Below are positions 1 to 10,235 of a stretch of 64,000 nt of DNA, in pieces. Each line of letters opens with the position of its first letter. Within the stretch, counting starts at the first letter, position 1. The position numbers were made by a program, and so were the translations under genes. The notes beneath the pieces are model-generated. The model ran no database searches and was not told the origin of the DNA. It worked only from the letters and a program-made list of their open reading frames with translations. This DNA is from Parahaliea mediterranea (lineage in GTDB: Bacteria; Pseudomonadota; Gammaproteobacteria; Pseudomonadales; Halieaceae): NCBI RefSeq assembly GCF_003402235.1, contig NZ_QEWO01000003.1:62001-126000 (forward strand). The letters run 5' to 3'.

Positions 1-546
1 CTCAACCACCGGGAAGTCCATCAGCGCCATGAACTCGCCGCGCCGGCTGTGCAGAAACCACAAGGCAACACTGCCCACCAGCACCGACTTGGCAATGGCC
101 TTGCCCAACTCGGCCAGGGCCTGGCTGGAGAACTGCCTTTTCAGGCCCTTGATCGGATTCAGGCGGGAAAACTGGGGTTTCAGGGATTTGGCGCTCATCG
201 ACCAGCCACCCAGCAGCATGGGCGCCGCCAGGGCCAGTAGCGCCAGCACCAGGAACAGCGGCAACAGGGCCATGAGGGTGTGCTCGCCCAGGGTGGCCGC
301 CGACACCATCATGGGGCCGGTTTCGAAGGCCTGGCGACGCTCGAACAGCAGCGACTGCTCCATAACCAACGCAAGTTGCGGCCCCAGCACCTGGGCCATG
401 GCCCACAGGCCGCCAACGCCACCCAGCAGCAACATGAACGTGGCCAGCTCACGCGAACGCGGCACCTGCCCCTCTTCGCGGGCCTTTTCCAGGCGCCGGG
501 GGGTGGCGGCTTCGGTTTTTTCCTGGTCGCTGGAATCGTCGGCCAT
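1..546 (-). CDS. flhB: Flagellar export apparatus protein FlhB (N-terminal part, cut by window edge)
   Basis: Inner-membrane export-gate component and substrate-specificity switch of the flagellar type III secretion system. The visible 182 codons start at ATG 546 and read MADDSDQEKTEAATPRRLEK, the charged FlhB N-terminus, followed by 'AREEGQVPRSREL' and two hydrophobic segments; the frame is open to position 1. The autocleaving NPTH domain lies outside the window. It is the last visible gene of the motAB-che operon, matching the enteric order cheZ-flhB(-flhA), so flhA probably follows beyond the edge (inference). No strong ribosome binding site is seen. Identity is secure; only completeness is unknown. 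Confidence 0.95.
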   Translation of the reverse strand, partial: MADDSSDQEKTEAATPRRLEKAREEGQVPRSRELATFMLLLGGVGGLWAMAQVLGPQLALVMEQSLLFERRQAFETGPMMVSAATLGEHTLMALLPLFLVLALLALAAPMLLGGWSMSAKSLKPQFSRLNPIKGLKRQFSSQALAELGKAIAKSVLVGSVALWFLHSRRGEFMALMDFPVVE

Positions 547-703
547 AGGGGACAAGGGGCAATGTTAATCAACACCGCCCATTGTCATCACTGGCCACTG
601 CCGCCGAAGCGGCAATTAACGCATCGAAAAGCGCGCTATTCGTCGCAAGCGCGCCCTGGCAATGGCGCCCGGCAGCGAACCGGGCGCTCAGCCTTGAGCT
701 GGC

Positions 704-1390
704 TCAGAAGCCGAGTTCGTCCAGCAGGGAGTCCACCTGGTCCTGGCTGCTGACCACATCGGCGCCGCCCTCGCCCACCTGGGGGCCGTTCAGCAGGGAG
801 TCCGACGATGCGCGCTGCTCGCCCGGCTCGTCCAGGCGGCGCTGCATGTCTTCCCGTTCCCGCCCCTCCGGCACGCTGTCCAGCAGAACCTGCAGCAGCT
901 GGCGCTCTACCTCGCGGATCACGTCCATCATCTTCTTGATGACCTGGCCGGTGAGGTCCTGGAAGTCCTGGGCCATCATGATTTCCAGCAGTTCCTGGTT
1001 GGTGGCGCGGGTCAACTCGGGGATGGCCGACAAAAAGCCCCGGGTCTCGGTGACCAGTTCGCGCGCCGAATCCAGCTCCAGCGGGGCATCGAACCAGCCC
1101 TTCCAGCTCTCGTCCAGTTCCCGCGCTTTTTCTTCCAGCTCGGTCTGCAGGGGCTGGGCGCGGTCGATGGCGTTCAGGGCGCGCTCGGCGGCCTGCTCTG
1201 TCATGGATGCCACGTAGGTCAGGCGCTCCCTGGCATCGGGAATCGCCTGGGCGGCCTTTTCCACTTCTTTATCCAGGCCCAACTCGCGCATGCTGTCGCG
1301 CAGCATGCGGGTCAGCTGGCCGACCCGCTGCACCAGTTCGTCGCTGGTCTGTCCCTCGGCGGCGGACAGCGGCGTCACGTTCGTCGTCAT
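704..1390 (-). CDS. cheZ: CheY-P phosphatase CheZ
   Basis: Dephosphorylates CheY-P to end the chemotaxis signal. The 228-residue protein has the long coiled-coil composition of the family and the catalytic segment AQDFQDLTGQVIKKMM, which carries the Asp and Gln used for catalysis in E. coli CheZ. Its C-terminus DQVDSLLDELGF matches the CheY-binding tail. I chose ATG 1390 because AGGAG lies 8 bases upstream; an in-frame ATG ten codons earlier lacks this. It sits 29 bases downstream of cheY and before flhB, as in enteric bacteria. Confidence 0.95.
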   Translation of the reverse strand: MTTNVTPLSAAEGQTSDELVQRVGQLTRMLRDSMRELGLDKEVEKAAQAIPDARERLTYVASMTEQAAERALNAIDRAQPLQTELEEKARELDESWKGWFDAPLELDSARELVTETRGFLSAIPELTRATNQELLEIMMAQDFQDLTGQVIKKMMDVIREVERQLLQVLLDSVPEGREREDMQRRLDEPGEQRASSDSLLNGPQVGEGGADVVSSQDQVDSLLDELGF

Positions 1391-1419
1391 ACTCAAGTCT
1401 CCTGCCATTGCAGCTGCCA

Positions 1420-1806
1420 TCAGGCGCCGAGCTTCTCGAAGATTTTGTTGAGCTTCTCCTCCAGCGTGGCCGCAGTGAAGGGTTTAACGACGTAGCCGTT
1501 GGCCCCGGCCTGGGCTGCGGCGATGATGTTTTCCTTCTTTGCCTCGGCGGTCACCATCAGCACCGGCAGGGATTGCAGGGCGCTGTCTTCGCGGATCTGC
1601 TTGAGCATCTCCAGGCCATCCAGGTTCGGCATGTTCCAGTCCGATACCACAAACTCGAAGCTGCCGCCGCGCAGTTTGGCCAGTGCCTCCTGGCCGTCTT
1701 CCGCCTCGTCGACGTTGTTGAATCCCAGCTCTTTGAGCAGGCTGCGGATAATCCGCCGCATGGTGGGAAAGTCATCCACCACCAGGATACTCATGTTCTT
1801 GTCCAT
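1420..1806 (-). CDS. cheY: Chemotaxis response regulator CheY
   Basis: Single-domain receiver of 128 residues that, when phosphorylated by CheA, binds the flagellar switch (FliM/FliN) and changes rotation. The acid pocket D11/D12, phospho-acceptor D56 (VSDWNMPN), T86 (MVTAEA) and K108 (VVKPF) are all present. The ATG at 1806 follows GAGG at about 9 bases. It lies between the mcp gene and cheZ in one operon and is close to E. coli CheY in length and motifs. Confidence 0.97.
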   Translation of the reverse strand: MDKNMSILVVDDFPTMRRIIRSLLKELGFNNVDEAEDGQEALAKLRGGSFEFVVSDWNMPNLDGLEMLKQIREDSALQSLPVLMVTAEAKKENIIAAAQAGANGYVVKPFTAATLEEKLNKIFEKLGA

Positions 1807-1865
1807 CGTTACTTGCCTCGTTAAAAGTGCGGGGCGGGGCGCCGGCTGGCGGCACCGGACGCCAG

Positions 1866-3602
1866 TCAGAATTCTTCCCAGTCGCCCTGCGGGGCGCCAT
1901 CGCGCAGCGCCACAGCCTGGCCACCGCTGGCCGCCACGGCCAGGGGCCGGGCCTTGGGCATGGCCGGCTCCTGGTCGTTGGCCGCCTGGCGGTGCTCATC
2001 GGCCGGGCGCTCCACGTTTTCGGCGGCAGCGCGCGGCGCGCCGCCTTCCATCAGGCGGAAGGTGGCCATGGCCTGTTCCAGGCGGCGCGCCTGCTCTTCC
2101 AGGGAGGCGGCGGCCGCGGCGGCCTCCTGTACCAGCGTTGCGTTCTGCTGGGTCACCTCGTCCATCTGGCTCACGGCGCTGCTCACCTGGTCAATACCGC
2201 TGCTCTGTTCCTGCGACGCGGCGGAGATTTCGTCCATGATGTCGGTCACCCGTTTCACGGCGCTCACCACTTCTTTCATGGTTTCACCGGCCTCGGCCAC
2301 CAGGCGCGAGCCCTCATCCACCTGGGCGGCTGAGTTTTCGATCAGCTGCTTGATCTCATGGGCCGCATCGGCGCTGCTGCCAGCCAGGTTGCGCACTTCC
2401 CCGGCCACCACCGCAAAGCCGCGACCCTGCTCGCCGGCCCGCGCTGCCTCCACCGAGGCGTTCAGGGCAAGGATGTTGGTCTGGAAGGCGATGGAGTCGA
2501 TCATGCCGGTGATGTCGGCGATCTTGCGCGAGCTTTCGGAGATACGCTGCATGGTGTCCACCACCCGGTCCACCACTTCGCCACCGCGCTCGGCGGTGTG
2601 GGATGCGTCGCTGGCCAGGCCGCTGGCCTGGCGGGCGTTGTCGGCGTTCTGCTTCACTGTGGCGGTCAGTTCTTCCATGCTGGTGGCGGTTTCTTCCAGC
2701 GAGGCGGCCTGCTGCTCGGTGCGCGACGACAGGTCGTTGTTGCCGCTGGCAATTTCAGTGGTGCCGGTAAAGATGGAATTGCTGCTGTCGCGCACGTCGG
2801 TGACGATGCGGGTCAGACTCTGCTGCATGTGATTCATGGCGGCAAACAGCTTGCCGATCTCATTGTTGCCGGGCACATCGATGGGATGGGACAGGTCGGC
2901 ATCGGCAATGTGCTGCAGGTTTTCCACCGCGCGATACAGCGGCAGAATCACCAGAAAGCGCAGGCCGAGATAGATCACCACCACCATCACCACGGTCAGC
3001 CCCAGCAGGCCCAGGCCAACCAGGCTGAACTGCTCCACCTGCTGGCGGTAGCTCTGCATCTGGGCCAGCCGGCGGGTTTGTGCGTAGTCGACAAACCCGG
3101 CCACGCCTTCGGCAAGGCCGTCGCTGGGGGGCACCAGCATCTGGCGCAGGGAGTCAAAATCGGCAATGTCACCTTTCTCCAGTGCGCCGTACTGCTCGCG
3201 CACCAGTTCCATCACCTCGCTGAAGCTGCTCTCGATGATCAGTACATGCTCCATGCCCTCTTCGCTCTTGGGCTCGGCCAGGAAGGCATCCAGGCGCTCC
3301 TGGGAGGCGTCCAATTCCACCAGCGCGGTATTCATCTGGCGCTCGGCGTTCAGGCTGCGCTCCTGGGCCAGGTAGTTCACCGCCATCTCCAGTTTCACCC
3401 GGGCGCTGTTGAGCAGGCTCGCGGCGCTGTTGATGTGATCCACCTGCACCACGCTCTCCTGTTCGATCATCGCCAGCGATTCGGTGGCCGTGCGACTGGC
3501 GATGTAACCCAGGGCAGCCACCACGCCAATCAGCGATACAAAGCAAAAGAGGACGGTGGCCATGGCCACATTGATTCTCAGATTCCGCAGCAGCTTTATC
3601 AT
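1866..3602 (-). CDS. Methyl-accepting chemotaxis protein with CheR-tethering tail
   Basis: Transmembrane chemoreceptor of 578 residues. TM1 lies at about residues 11-34, then a roughly 150-residue periplasmic helical bundle, TM2 at about 187-217, a HAMP domain, and a long cytoplasmic coiled coil with the conserved tip [16 protein letters not shown] near residues 390-405. The protein ends in DWEEF, resembling the NWETF/NWESF pentapeptide that tethers CheR and CheB in Tar and Tsr. AAGGA lies 8 bases before the ATG. The gene sits inside the che operon between cheB and cheY, roughly where Tar/Tap sit in E. coli. The ligand cannot be predicted. Confidence 0.93.
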   Translation of the reverse strand: MIKLLRNLRINVAMATVLFCFVSLIGVVAALGYIASRTATESLAMIEQESVVQVDHINSAASLLNSARVKLEMAVNYLAQERSLNAERQMNTALVELDASQERLDAFLAEPKSEEGMEHVLIIESSFSEVMELVREQYGALEKGDIADFDSLRQMLVPPSDGLAEGVAGFVDYAQTRRLAQMQSYRQQVEQFSLVGLGLLGLTVVMVVVIYLGLRFLVILPLYRAVENLQHIADADLSHPIDVPGNNEIGKLFAAMNHMQQSLTRIVTDVRDSSNSIFTGTTEIASGNNDLSSRTEQQAASLEETATSMEELTATVKQNADNARQASGLASDASHTAERGGEVVDRVVDTMQRISESSRKIADITGMIDSIAFQTNILALNASVEAARAGEQGRGFAVVAGEVRNLAGSSADAAHEIKQLIENSAAQVDEGSRLVAEAGETMKEVVSAVKRVTDIMDEISAASQEQSSGIDQVSSAVSQMDEVTQQNATLVQEAAAAAASLEEQARRLEQAMATFRLMEGGAPRAAAENVERPADEHRQAANDQEPAMPKARPLAVAASGGQAVALRDGAPQGDWEEF

Positions 3603-3648
3603 TGTGTCGATTCCTTGCTAGATGAGAGTTAGGTAAAGGGATGGGCCA

Positions 3649-4710
3649 CTACACACGCTGGGCCCGACCCGAGGCCGTGGCCCGCGCCAGCAGCGCAGGC
3701 GCAATGTCGTCCAGCGCCAGCACATCGGCGGCCGCACCAAGGGCAATGGCCTCGCGCGGCATGCCAAACACCAGCGAGCTGGCCTCGTCCTGCGCCATGG
3801 TCTGGGCGCCGGCACGCTGCATGGCCAGCAGGCCGCACGCGCCGTCTTTGCCCATGCCGGTGAGCAGCACGCCGATGGCGTTGCGCCCGGCCTGTTCAGC
3901 GGCGGAGTTGAACAGCACATCCACCGACGGCCGATGCCGGTTGACCGGCGGGCCGCCATCCAGGCGGGCAATGTAATTGGCGCCACTGCGCGCCAGGCGC
4001 AGGTGAGAGTCGCCGGGGGCGATGTAGGCATGCCCGGGCAGGATGCGCTCGCCGTCCTCGGCTTCCTTCACGGTAATCTGGCACAGGCGGTTCAGGCGCT
4101 GGGCGAAGGAGCGTGTAAAGCCACCTGGCATGTGTTGGGCAATCAGGGTGGCCGGGGCGTTGGCTGGCAGGCGTTCAAGAATGCTGCGCAGGGCCTCGGT
4201 GCCGCCGGTGGAGGCGCCCAGAATGAACAGTTTTTCACTGGATACCAGCGGCGCCCGCAGCACCGGGGCGCGCTCTTTGGGGGCGGCCTCTCGGCGCTGC
4301 ACGCGAGCCCCCGCGGCGGCCCTGATTTTGCTGGCGATCAGGTCGGCGTAGTCGAGCATGCCGCTGCGAATGCCGATGGAGGGCTTCTCCACAAAGTCGA
4401 TGGCGCCCAGTTCCAGAGCACGCAGAGCCACCTCGGAGCCGGCCTGGGTCAGCGACGACACCATCAGCACCGGCATCGGGCGCAGGCGCATCAGGCGCTC
4501 GAGAAAGTCCAGCCCGTCCATGCGCGGCATTTCTACATCCAGCGTTATCACATCAGGGCTGTGCTGTTTGATCAGGTCTCTGGCCACCAGCGGGTCCGGC
4601 GCCACGGCCACGACTTCCATGTCGGCATGGCTGTCGATTATCTGTCGCAGCAGGTCGCGTATCAGCGCTGAATCATCAACGCAGAGCACCCGCAACTTGG
4701 CCCCACTCAC
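3649..4710 (-). CDS. cheB: Chemotaxis methylesterase/glutamine deamidase CheB
   Basis: Removes methyl groups from receptor glutamates when phosphorylated by CheA. The 353-residue protein has an N-terminal receiver domain (D11-D13 pocket, phospho-acceptor D58) and a C-terminal methylesterase domain with the catalytic triad S167 (GASTGG), H193 (QHMP) and D289 (GMGKDG). The start is a GTG at 4710 preceded by GAGGAG at 7 bases. It follows cheR in the operon; no cheD is present between them. Confidence 0.96.
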   Translation of the reverse strand: MSGAKLRVLCVDDSALIRDLLRQIIDSHADMEVVAVAPDPLVARDLIKQHSPDVITLDVEMPRMDGLDFLERLMRLRPMPVLMVSSLTQAGSEVALRALELGAIDFVEKPSIGIRSGMLDYADLIASKIRAAAGARVQRREAAPKERAPVLRAPLVSSEKLFILGASTGGTEALRSILERLPANAPATLIAQHMPGGFTRSFAQRLNRLCQITVKEAEDGERILPGHAYIAPGDSHLRLARSGANYIARLDGGPPVNRHRPSVDVLFNSAAEQAGRNAIGVLLTGMGKDGACGLLAMQRAGAQTMAQDEASSLVFGMPREAIALGAAADVLALDDIAPALLARATASGRAQRV

Positions 4711-4815
4711 TCACCTTCTCCTCGCTGGGTCCCGCCGTCTGATGGCGGCGGGCTCATTCTCTTTATCGGCCACGGCGCCCTGGCCTTTAGGCCCCGGCTG
4801 GCAATGGCTGCACGG

Positions 4816-5664
4816 TCAGCCGGCGCGCGTGTACACCGTCTGCCCGCGCAGGCGAAAGCGCTCGCTGACATAGGAAAAACTCTCTGAATGGCCGGCAAAC
4901 AGCAGGCCGTCGGGTTTCAGAAGGGGCGCCAGGCGCTCGAGAATCCGCGCCTGGGTAGACTGGTCGAAGTAGATCATCACGTTGCGGGTGAAGATGGCGT
5001 CGAAGGGTCCCTCCACCGGCCAGCGCCCCGCCACCAGATTGAGTGGGCTGAAGGACACATGCTGGGCCACTTCCGGGCGCACCCGCGCATAGCCGGCCAT
5101 GCCGCCACTGCCGCGCAGGAAGTTGCGACGCAGGCGCTCGGCATCAACTTTGCCGAGCTGCTCCAGGCGGTACACGCCCTGGCGGGCCCGCGCCAGGGCA
5201 TCGGTGTCGATGTCGGTTGCCAACACCTCAAAGGGCACCTGCTCGCCCAAGGCCTCGCGCAGGGTGATGGCAATGGAATAGGGTTCTTCGCCGGTGGAGG
5301 CCGCGGCGCACCACACCCGCACCCGGTCGCGGCGGCCCGCCACGTGACGCGCCAGCAAGGGGAAATGATGGGGCTCGCGAAAGAAAGCGGTGAGATTGGT
5401 GGTGAGGGCATTGATAAAGTGCTGCCACTCCGCATCCGCCGGGTGCGCTTCCAGCCGGTCGACGTAGTCGCCAAAGCAGTGCAGCTGCAGCGCCCGCACC
5501 CGCCGCGCCAGGCGCCCGTAGACCATCTCGCGCTTGTGCTCGGCCAGCACGATACCGGCGTGGCGATAGATCAGCTCGCGAATGCGGTGGAAATCCCGCG
5601 GCGCCAGCACCAGCTCGCGCTGGGCAGACACCACCGGGGATGGAGCTTCGGATATGGCGTTCAA
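4816..5664 (-). CDS. cheR: Chemotaxis protein methyltransferase CheR
   Basis: SAM-dependent methyltransferase that methylates receptor glutamates. The 282 residues include an N-terminal helical domain (from 'LAPRDFHRIRELIYRHAGI') and the SAM-binding segment 'WCAAASTGEEPYSIAI', with 'RNVMIYF' and 'GHSES' motifs further on. The best start is an unusual TTG at 5664 with AGG at about 9 bases upstream; no ATG gives a full-length protein. The receptor in this operon ends in a CheR-tethering-type pentapeptide, a matching partner. Confidence 0.95.
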   Translation of the reverse strand: MNAISEAPSPVVSAQRELVLAPRDFHRIRELIYRHAGIVLAEHKREMVYGRLARRVRALQLHCFGDYVDRLEAHPADAEWQHFINALTTNLTAFFREPHHFPLLARHVAGRRDRVRVWCAAASTGEEPYSIAITLREALGEQVPFEVLATDIDTDALARARQGVYRLEQLGKVDAERLRRNFLRGSGGMAGYARVRPEVAQHVSFSPLNLVAGRWPVEGPFDAIFTRNVMIYFDQSTQARILERLAPLLKPDGLLFAGHSESFSYVSERFRLRGQTVYTRAG

Positions 5665-5720
5665 TGGGTCTTACCTGTCGGGGGGTGCGGGCGAGATACC
5701 CGCAGAAGGTGCAATGTCGA

Positions 5721-6218
5721 TCAGCTAGCGGCGCTGTCCATCAGCGCCATCTCCTCGCTGGTGAGCAGTCGTTCAATATCCACCAGCACCAGCATGCGGT
5801 CGTCCACGCTGCCAAGCCCGCTCAGGTAGTCCACCGGCATACTCACGCCAAACTCCGGCGCCGGCTTGATCTGCTCTGCTGTGAGGCTCATCGCGTCGGA
5901 CACGCCATCCACCACAATGCCGACGATGCGCTCTTCGATGCACACCACAATCACCACGGTCTGCTCGTTGTACTCCACCTTGTCGAGGCGGAACTTGATG
6001 CGCAAATCCACCACCGGCACGATCACCCCGCGCAGGTTGGCCAGCCCCTTGATGAAGTCCGGGGTGTTCGCAATGCGCGTGACGTTGTCGTAGCCGCGAA
6101 TTTCCTGCACTTTCAGGATATCCACGGCGTACTCTTCCTCGCCCAGGGAAAACACCAGAAACTCCACGCGCTCGCCGCTTTTCTCGGTGGCATCGCGCAA
6201 TGCTGTGTTCTGACTCAT
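5721..6218 (-). CDS. cheW: Chemotaxis coupling protein CheW
   Basis: Scaffold that joins CheA to receptors in the polar array. The 165-residue protein is a single CheW domain ('[21 protein letters not shown]', shown by its first half here, and '[16 protein letters not shown]'). Its ATG overlaps the cheA stop by four bases (ATGA), so the two are probably translationally coupled. It lies between cheA and cheR. Confidence 0.96.
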   Translation of the reverse strand: MSQNTALRDATEKSGERVEFLVFSLGEEEYAVDILKVQEIRGYDNVTRIANTPDFIKGLANLRGVIVPVVDLRIKFRLDKVEYNEQTVVIVVCIEERIVGIVVDGVSDAMSLTAEQIKPAPEFGVSMPVDYLSGLGSVDDRMLVLVDIERLLTSEEMALMDSAAS

Positions 6219-8332
6219 ATCACTGCCTCTTCTGGCTGGTTCTGTAATGACGTTTGCTCCGGGCGCGGCGCGCGCTCACGGCGCCGGCCCTGGCTCAATT
6301 CCTGCAAATCGCCGATGTCGAGAATGAGCGCCACGCTGCCATCCCCCAAGATGGTGGCCGCCGACACCCCCGGCACCTTGCGGTAGTTGGTTTCCAGGTT
6401 CTTGACCACCACCTGCTGCTGGCCGATCAGCTCATCCACCTGCAAGGCATAGCGGCGCCCTTCGCCCTGCACCACCACGGTGATGCTGCGGGTGACTTCC
6501 TGCACCGCGTTGGCCACCGCCATCGCCTGGCCCACCGGCACCACAGGCAGGTAGTCTTCGCGCACCTTCAGCAGCAGGTCGCCGCCGCCCATGCTGTAGA
6601 GGTCTTCGCTGCGCGGCTGCAATGACTCGATGATGGCGTTCACCGGCAGGATGAAGGTCTCGCTGCCCACCCGAATCAGCATGCCGTCCAGAATGGCCAG
6701 GGTGAGGGGCAGTACGATGCGGGTGCGGGTGCCCCGCCCGGGTTCGGAGAGGATCTCCACATGCCCGCCCATGGACTGGATGTTGCGCTTCACCACATCC
6801 ATGCCCACGCCGCGGCCGGACACATCGCTCACCTCCACCGCGGTGGAAAAACCCGGCGCAAAAATCAGCTGCCACACGTCCTCGTCGCTCATGCTGTCGG
6901 ACACGCTGATGCCGCTGCTGCGGGCCTTGGCCAGAATCCGCTCGCGGTTGAGCCCGGCGCCGTCGTCGCGCACTTCGATCAGGATGTTGCCGCCCTGGTG
7001 GGTGGCCGACAGCAGCAGCTGCCCGGCTCCCGGTTTGCCGGCGGCGCGGCGGGTGTCCGGGTCTTCGATGCCGTGATCGAGACTGTTGCGCACTAGGTGG
7101 GTCAAGGGGTCGATAATGCGCTCGGTCAGGCCCTTGTCCAGCTCGGTGGACTTACCCTCGGTTACCAGCTCGACCTCTTTGCCGAGCTTGGCGGCCAGGT
7201 CGCGCACCAGCCGCGGGAAGCGGCTGAATACGTAATCCATGGGCACCATGCGAATGGACATCACCGCTTCTTGCAGGTCGCGGGAATTACGCTGCAGCTG
7301 ATTGAGCCCGTTGCTGAGGGCGCCGGCGCCAGCGGCGCTTTCCGCCACCTGGTTGATCATGGACTGGGTGATGATCAACTCACCCACCAGGTTGATGATC
7401 TGGTCGACCTTGTTCACCGGCACGCGGATAGAGGTGCTCTCGCCGCCCTTGGCGGCATCCGGTGGGCTTTTGCCGCGCTCGCTGCTCGCCGCTGGCGCTA
7501 CCGGCACTGCCGGTTCTGTAACAGGCGGCGCGCTTTGGGCAGCGGCTGCAGGCTCAGAGGCACCCACCGGCGCGGCGGCCGCCTCCCCCGCCGCCGGCAG
7601 TGGCCGGATGGCCAGCTGCTCGGGCTCCACGATAAAACACATCACGGCCTCGACATCGTCGGGGCTCACGCTGCAGCGCAGGGTGACGCGGTACTGCTGG
7701 GCATCCCCTTCGCGGGACACAATGTCACCCAGCTGGCCAAGCTCGTCGATCAGCAGGTCGCGGTCTTTATCGCCCACGCCCAGCAGGCTTACTTCCAGCA
7801 GGTCGCTGCCCTGGCTGCCCGGCGCGGCAGCGCCTGCAGCCGATTCCGCCGCCGTGCTTGCCTCCGGGGCTGCGGCACTTTCTGGCCCGGGCCGGGAAGC
7901 CGCCACTGGCGCGGCGGGCGCAGCGCCGGCGGTTGCCGCGCCGCCAATTTCGGCTTCGGCCATCTGCTGCAGCACGGCGCAGATACGCTCGAAGGCGGCG
8001 GCATCGGGCTGCTCGCTGGCGCGATAGGCTTCCAGTTGTTCCTGTAGCATGTCCTTGGTTTCCAGAAAGGTATCGACAATGTCGCGCCGCAGGCGCAGCT
8101 CGCCGTGGCGGGTGGCATCCAGCAGGTTTTCCAGCAGGTGGGTGGTTTGCTGCAGCTCGACAAGGCCAAAGGTGCCCGCCCCGCCCTTGATGGAGTGGGC
8201 GGCGCGGAAGATGGCGTTGAGCGCTTCCGTATCTGGCGCTGCAACGTCCAGGGTCAGCAGGATCTGCTCCATTTCCTGCAGCAGTTCCAGGGCTTCCTCG
8301 TAGAAGGTGTCAAAGAATTCGCTGATATCCAT
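6215..8332 (-). CDS. cheA: Chemotaxis histidine kinase CheA
   Basis: Receptor-controlled kinase that phosphorylates CheY and CheB. The 705-residue protein has a P1 HPt domain with H46 (AAHSIKGG), an Ala/Pro-rich linker, a P2-like docking domain (about 178-245), a second Ala/Pro linker, P3 dimerisation from about 303 ([17 protein letters not shown]), P4 ATP-binding (N box [31 protein letters not shown]) and a C-terminal P5 CheW-like domain. It starts 2 bases after the motB stop and overlaps cheW by 4 bases. All catalytic motifs appear intact. Confidence 0.97.
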   Translation of the reverse strand: MDISEFFDTFYEEALELLQEMEQILLTLDVAAPDTEALNAIFRAAHSIKGGAGTFGLVELQQTTHLLENLLDATRHGELRLRRDIVDTFLETKDMLQEQLEAYRASEQPDAAAFERICAVLQQMAEAEIGGAATAGAAPAAPVAASRPGPESAAAPEASTAAESAAGAAAPGSQGSDLLEVSLLGVGDKDRDLLIDELGQLGDIVSREGDAQQYRVTLRCSVSPDDVEAVMCFIVEPEQLAIRPLPAAGEAAAAPVGASEPAAAAQSAPPVTEPAVPVAPAASSERGKSPPDAAKGGESTSIRVPVNKVDQIINLVGELIITQSMINQVAESAAGAGALSNGLNQLQRNSRDLQEAVMSIRMVPMDYVFSRFPRLVRDLAAKLGKEVELVTEGKSTELDKGLTERIIDPLTHLVRNSLDHGIEDPDTRRAAGKPGAGQLLLSATHQGGNILIEVRDDGAGLNRERILAKARSSGISVSDSMSDEDVWQLIFAPGFSTAVEVSDVSGRGVGMDVVKRNIQSMGGHVEILSEPGRGTRTRIVLPLTLAILDGMLIRVGSETFILPVNAIIESLQPRSEDLYSMGGGDLLLKVREDYLPVVPVGQAMAVANAVQEVTRSITVVVQGEGRRYALQVDELIGQQQVVVKNLETNYRKVPGVSAATILGDGSVALILDIGDLQELSQGRRRERAPRPEQTSLQNQPEEAVI

Positions 8333-8334
8333 GG

Positions 8335-9204
8335 TTATTCCACCGCCAGGGCCGCACTGGCCAGCATTGCTTCCTGTACTCTGTCCAGGATCAGCGTGGC
8401 CGCCTCCCGGTTCAGTACCACCAGGGTGATGCGGCGGTTTGCCGCGTCGCCGGGCTTGCTGCCGGGCAGGGGCAGCTGGTCGCCCATGCCGGTCACCCGC
8501 AGCAACTTGGCATCCGCAAAGCCCGCCGCCACCAGCTCGCGCCGCGAGGCATTGGCCCTGTCGGCCGACAGCTCCCAGTTGCTGTAGCCCACCACCCCGG
8601 CGGCGTAGGGCGCGCTGTCGGTGTGGCCGCTGATGCTGAGCTTGTTGGGCATTTCGTTGAGCAGGGGCGCCAGCACGCGCAGCAAGTCGCGCATGTAGGG
8701 TTCAACACGGTCGCTGCCGGTTTCGAACATGGGCCGCTGGTCGGTGTCCACCAGCTGGATGCGCAGGCCATAGGGCGTCATGTCAAAGCGGATCTGGTGC
8801 AGCAGTTCGCGCAGTTTGTCGTCGGCGCTCACCACCGATTCAATGCGCTTTTGCAGCGCCACAAACTGGCGCTGGATGTCAGTGGCGCGGGTTTCCAGGC
8901 GCAGTTCGGTGCGCTGCCTTTCGCCGTCTACGTGGGTGGGGTCGGCGCCGCCGCCGGGAATCACGCTGGTGCTGGAGGTCGACCGATCACCCCCGGTGAG
9001 GGCCACCGACAGCGGCGTGCGAAAGTACTCCGCCACGTTGCGCAGCTGCTGCGGGGTGGCGCTAGACAGAATCCACAGCACCAGAAACAGCGCCATCAGG
9101 GCCGTCATAAAGTCGGCGTAGGCGATCTTCCAGCTGCCGCCGTGGTGGGCAACCTTCACCTTCCGGGGCCGCCTGACGATGATGGGGCGCGCGCTATCGC
9201 TCAT
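8335..9204 (-). CDS. motB: Flagellar stator protein MotB
   Basis: Stator subunit anchored to peptidoglycan. The 289 residues carry one N-terminal membrane helix with the ion-conducting Asp at residue 31 (YADFMTALMALFLVLW) and a C-terminal OmpA-like peptidoglycan-binding domain (ISGHTDSAPY, then NWELSADRA). The aromatic/Ala composition around the Asp resembles proton-type MotB rather than sodium-type PomB (inference). ATG 9204 overlaps the motA stop by 4 bases. Confidence 0.96.
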   Translation of the reverse strand: MSDSARPIIVRRPRKVKVAHHGGSWKIAYADFMTALMALFLVLWILSSATPQQLRNVAEYFRTPLSVALTGGDRSTSSTSVIPGGGADPTHVDGERQRTELRLETRATDIQRQFVALQKRIESVVSADDKLRELLHQIRFDMTPYGLRIQLVDTDQRPMFETGSDRVEPYMRDLLRVLAPLLNEMPNKLSISGHTDSAPYAAGVVGYSNWELSADRANASRRELVAAGFADAKLLRVTGMGDQLPLPGSKPGDAANRRITLVVLNREAATLILDRVQEAMLASAALAVE

Positions 9205-10076
9205 GTCGCGCTGGCCTCGGCACTGCGCGAAGTGCGCACATGCTCCTCAAGTTCACTGAACGAAGGCCGCTCTGCGGTGTGCAGGGCCTTGCGCCCAAAC
9301 TCCACCGCCAGCTGCGGCGCATAGCCGTTCAGGGTGGCCAGCAGCGTAACGCGGATGCACTGCAGCATTTTTACCGCTTCGTGCACCTGACGGTCGATGC
9401 GGCTCGCCAGCGGGTTGACGAAGCCGTAGGCCAATAGAATGCCAAGGAAGGTGCCCACCAGGGCGTGGGCGATCATCAGCCCCATTTTTTCCACCCCGGC
9501 GTCGGCCTGGCTGAGGGCGTTCACCACCCCCAGCACCGCCGCCACAATGCCGAAGGCGGGCAGCGCATCCCCCACCTTGCTCAGGGCGTCGGAGGGAATG
9601 TGGGCTTCGTGCTCAAAGGCTTCGATTTCGTGCAGCATCAGCTCGTCGATTTCCATCGGCTCCATGCCGCCGCTCACCATCAGGCGCAGATAGTCGGTGA
9701 TGAAGCCCATGATCATCGGGTCCGCGAGGATGCGCGGATACTCGGCAAAGATGTCGCTTTCCTCGGGGTTTTCCACGTCGCGCTCAATCGCCAGCATGCC
9801 ACCCCGGCGCATTTTCGACAGCAGCTTGTACTGCAGGGCCATCAGCTCCATGTAGGTGGCTTTGTCGTAGCGTGTGGTGCGCTTGAGCCGCGAGGTGGCG
9901 TTGAAGGTGGCGCGAATGGCCTTGCCATTATTGGCGGCAATGAAGGCGCCGATCGCGGCACCACAGATAATCAGGATTTCGGTGGGTTGCACCAGCGGGC
10001 CAAGGTGACCACCGGCCAGTACAAAGCCACCAAATACCGATGCGGCGACGATAATAAATCCAAGGGGAATTAGCAC
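9201..10076 (-). CDS. motA: Flagellar stator protein MotA
   Basis: Stator subunit forming the ion channel with MotB and pushing on FliG. The 291 residues have four membrane segments and a cytoplasmic loop with 'NPEESDIFAEYPRILADP', the region that holds the charged residues contacting FliG in E. coli MotA. The start is a GTG at 10076 giving MLIPLGFIIV, aligned with E. coli MLILLGYLVV, with AAGG 8 bases upstream. A sigma-28-like promoter lies at 10120-10146. First gene of the motAB-che operon. Confidence 0.96.
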   Translation of the reverse strand: MLIPLGFIIVAASVFGGFVLAGGHLGPLVQPTEILIICGAAIGAFIAANNGKAIRATFNATSRLKRTTRYDKATYMELMALQYKLLSKMRRGGMLAIERDVENPEESDIFAEYPRILADPMIMGFITDYLRLMVSGGMEPMEIDELMLHEIEAFEHEAHIPSDALSKVGDALPAFGIVAAVLGVVNALSQADAGVEKMGLMIAHALVGTFLGILLAYGFVNPLASRIDRQVHEAVKMLQCIRVTLLATLNGYAPQLAVEFGRKALHTAERPSFSELEEHVRTSRSAEASAT

Positions 10077-10119
10077 AACCGAGACCTTCTCCTGCCGACG
10101 TGGATAGCTTCTGACCTGA

Positions 10120-10146
10120 CTATCGGCAGCCCCGCACAGTTCTTGA
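10120..10146 (-). promoter_or_regulatory. Sigma-28 (FliA) promoter for motA
   Basis: On the minus strand TCAA, 15 bases, then GCCGATAG. The -10 differs from GCCGATAA at one base and the -35 from TAAA at one base, with the exact 15-base spacer. It lies 44 bases upstream of the motA GTG. In E. coli motA is also a sigma-28 class 3 gene. Confidence 0.7.
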
Positions 10147-10235
10147 GGCCAGTGTGCTTAAGGAAACGCCGCCAGGGAAAGGCGGGCTTGATGGGAGCAT
10201 TTAAAAAGAAGTGAAAGGGGCTCAGGGGCCCCGAA

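Noticed and set aside
2358-3632. 424-residue open frame on the plus strand
   Set aside because: Antisense to the chemoreceptor, His/Gln/Gly-rich shadow.
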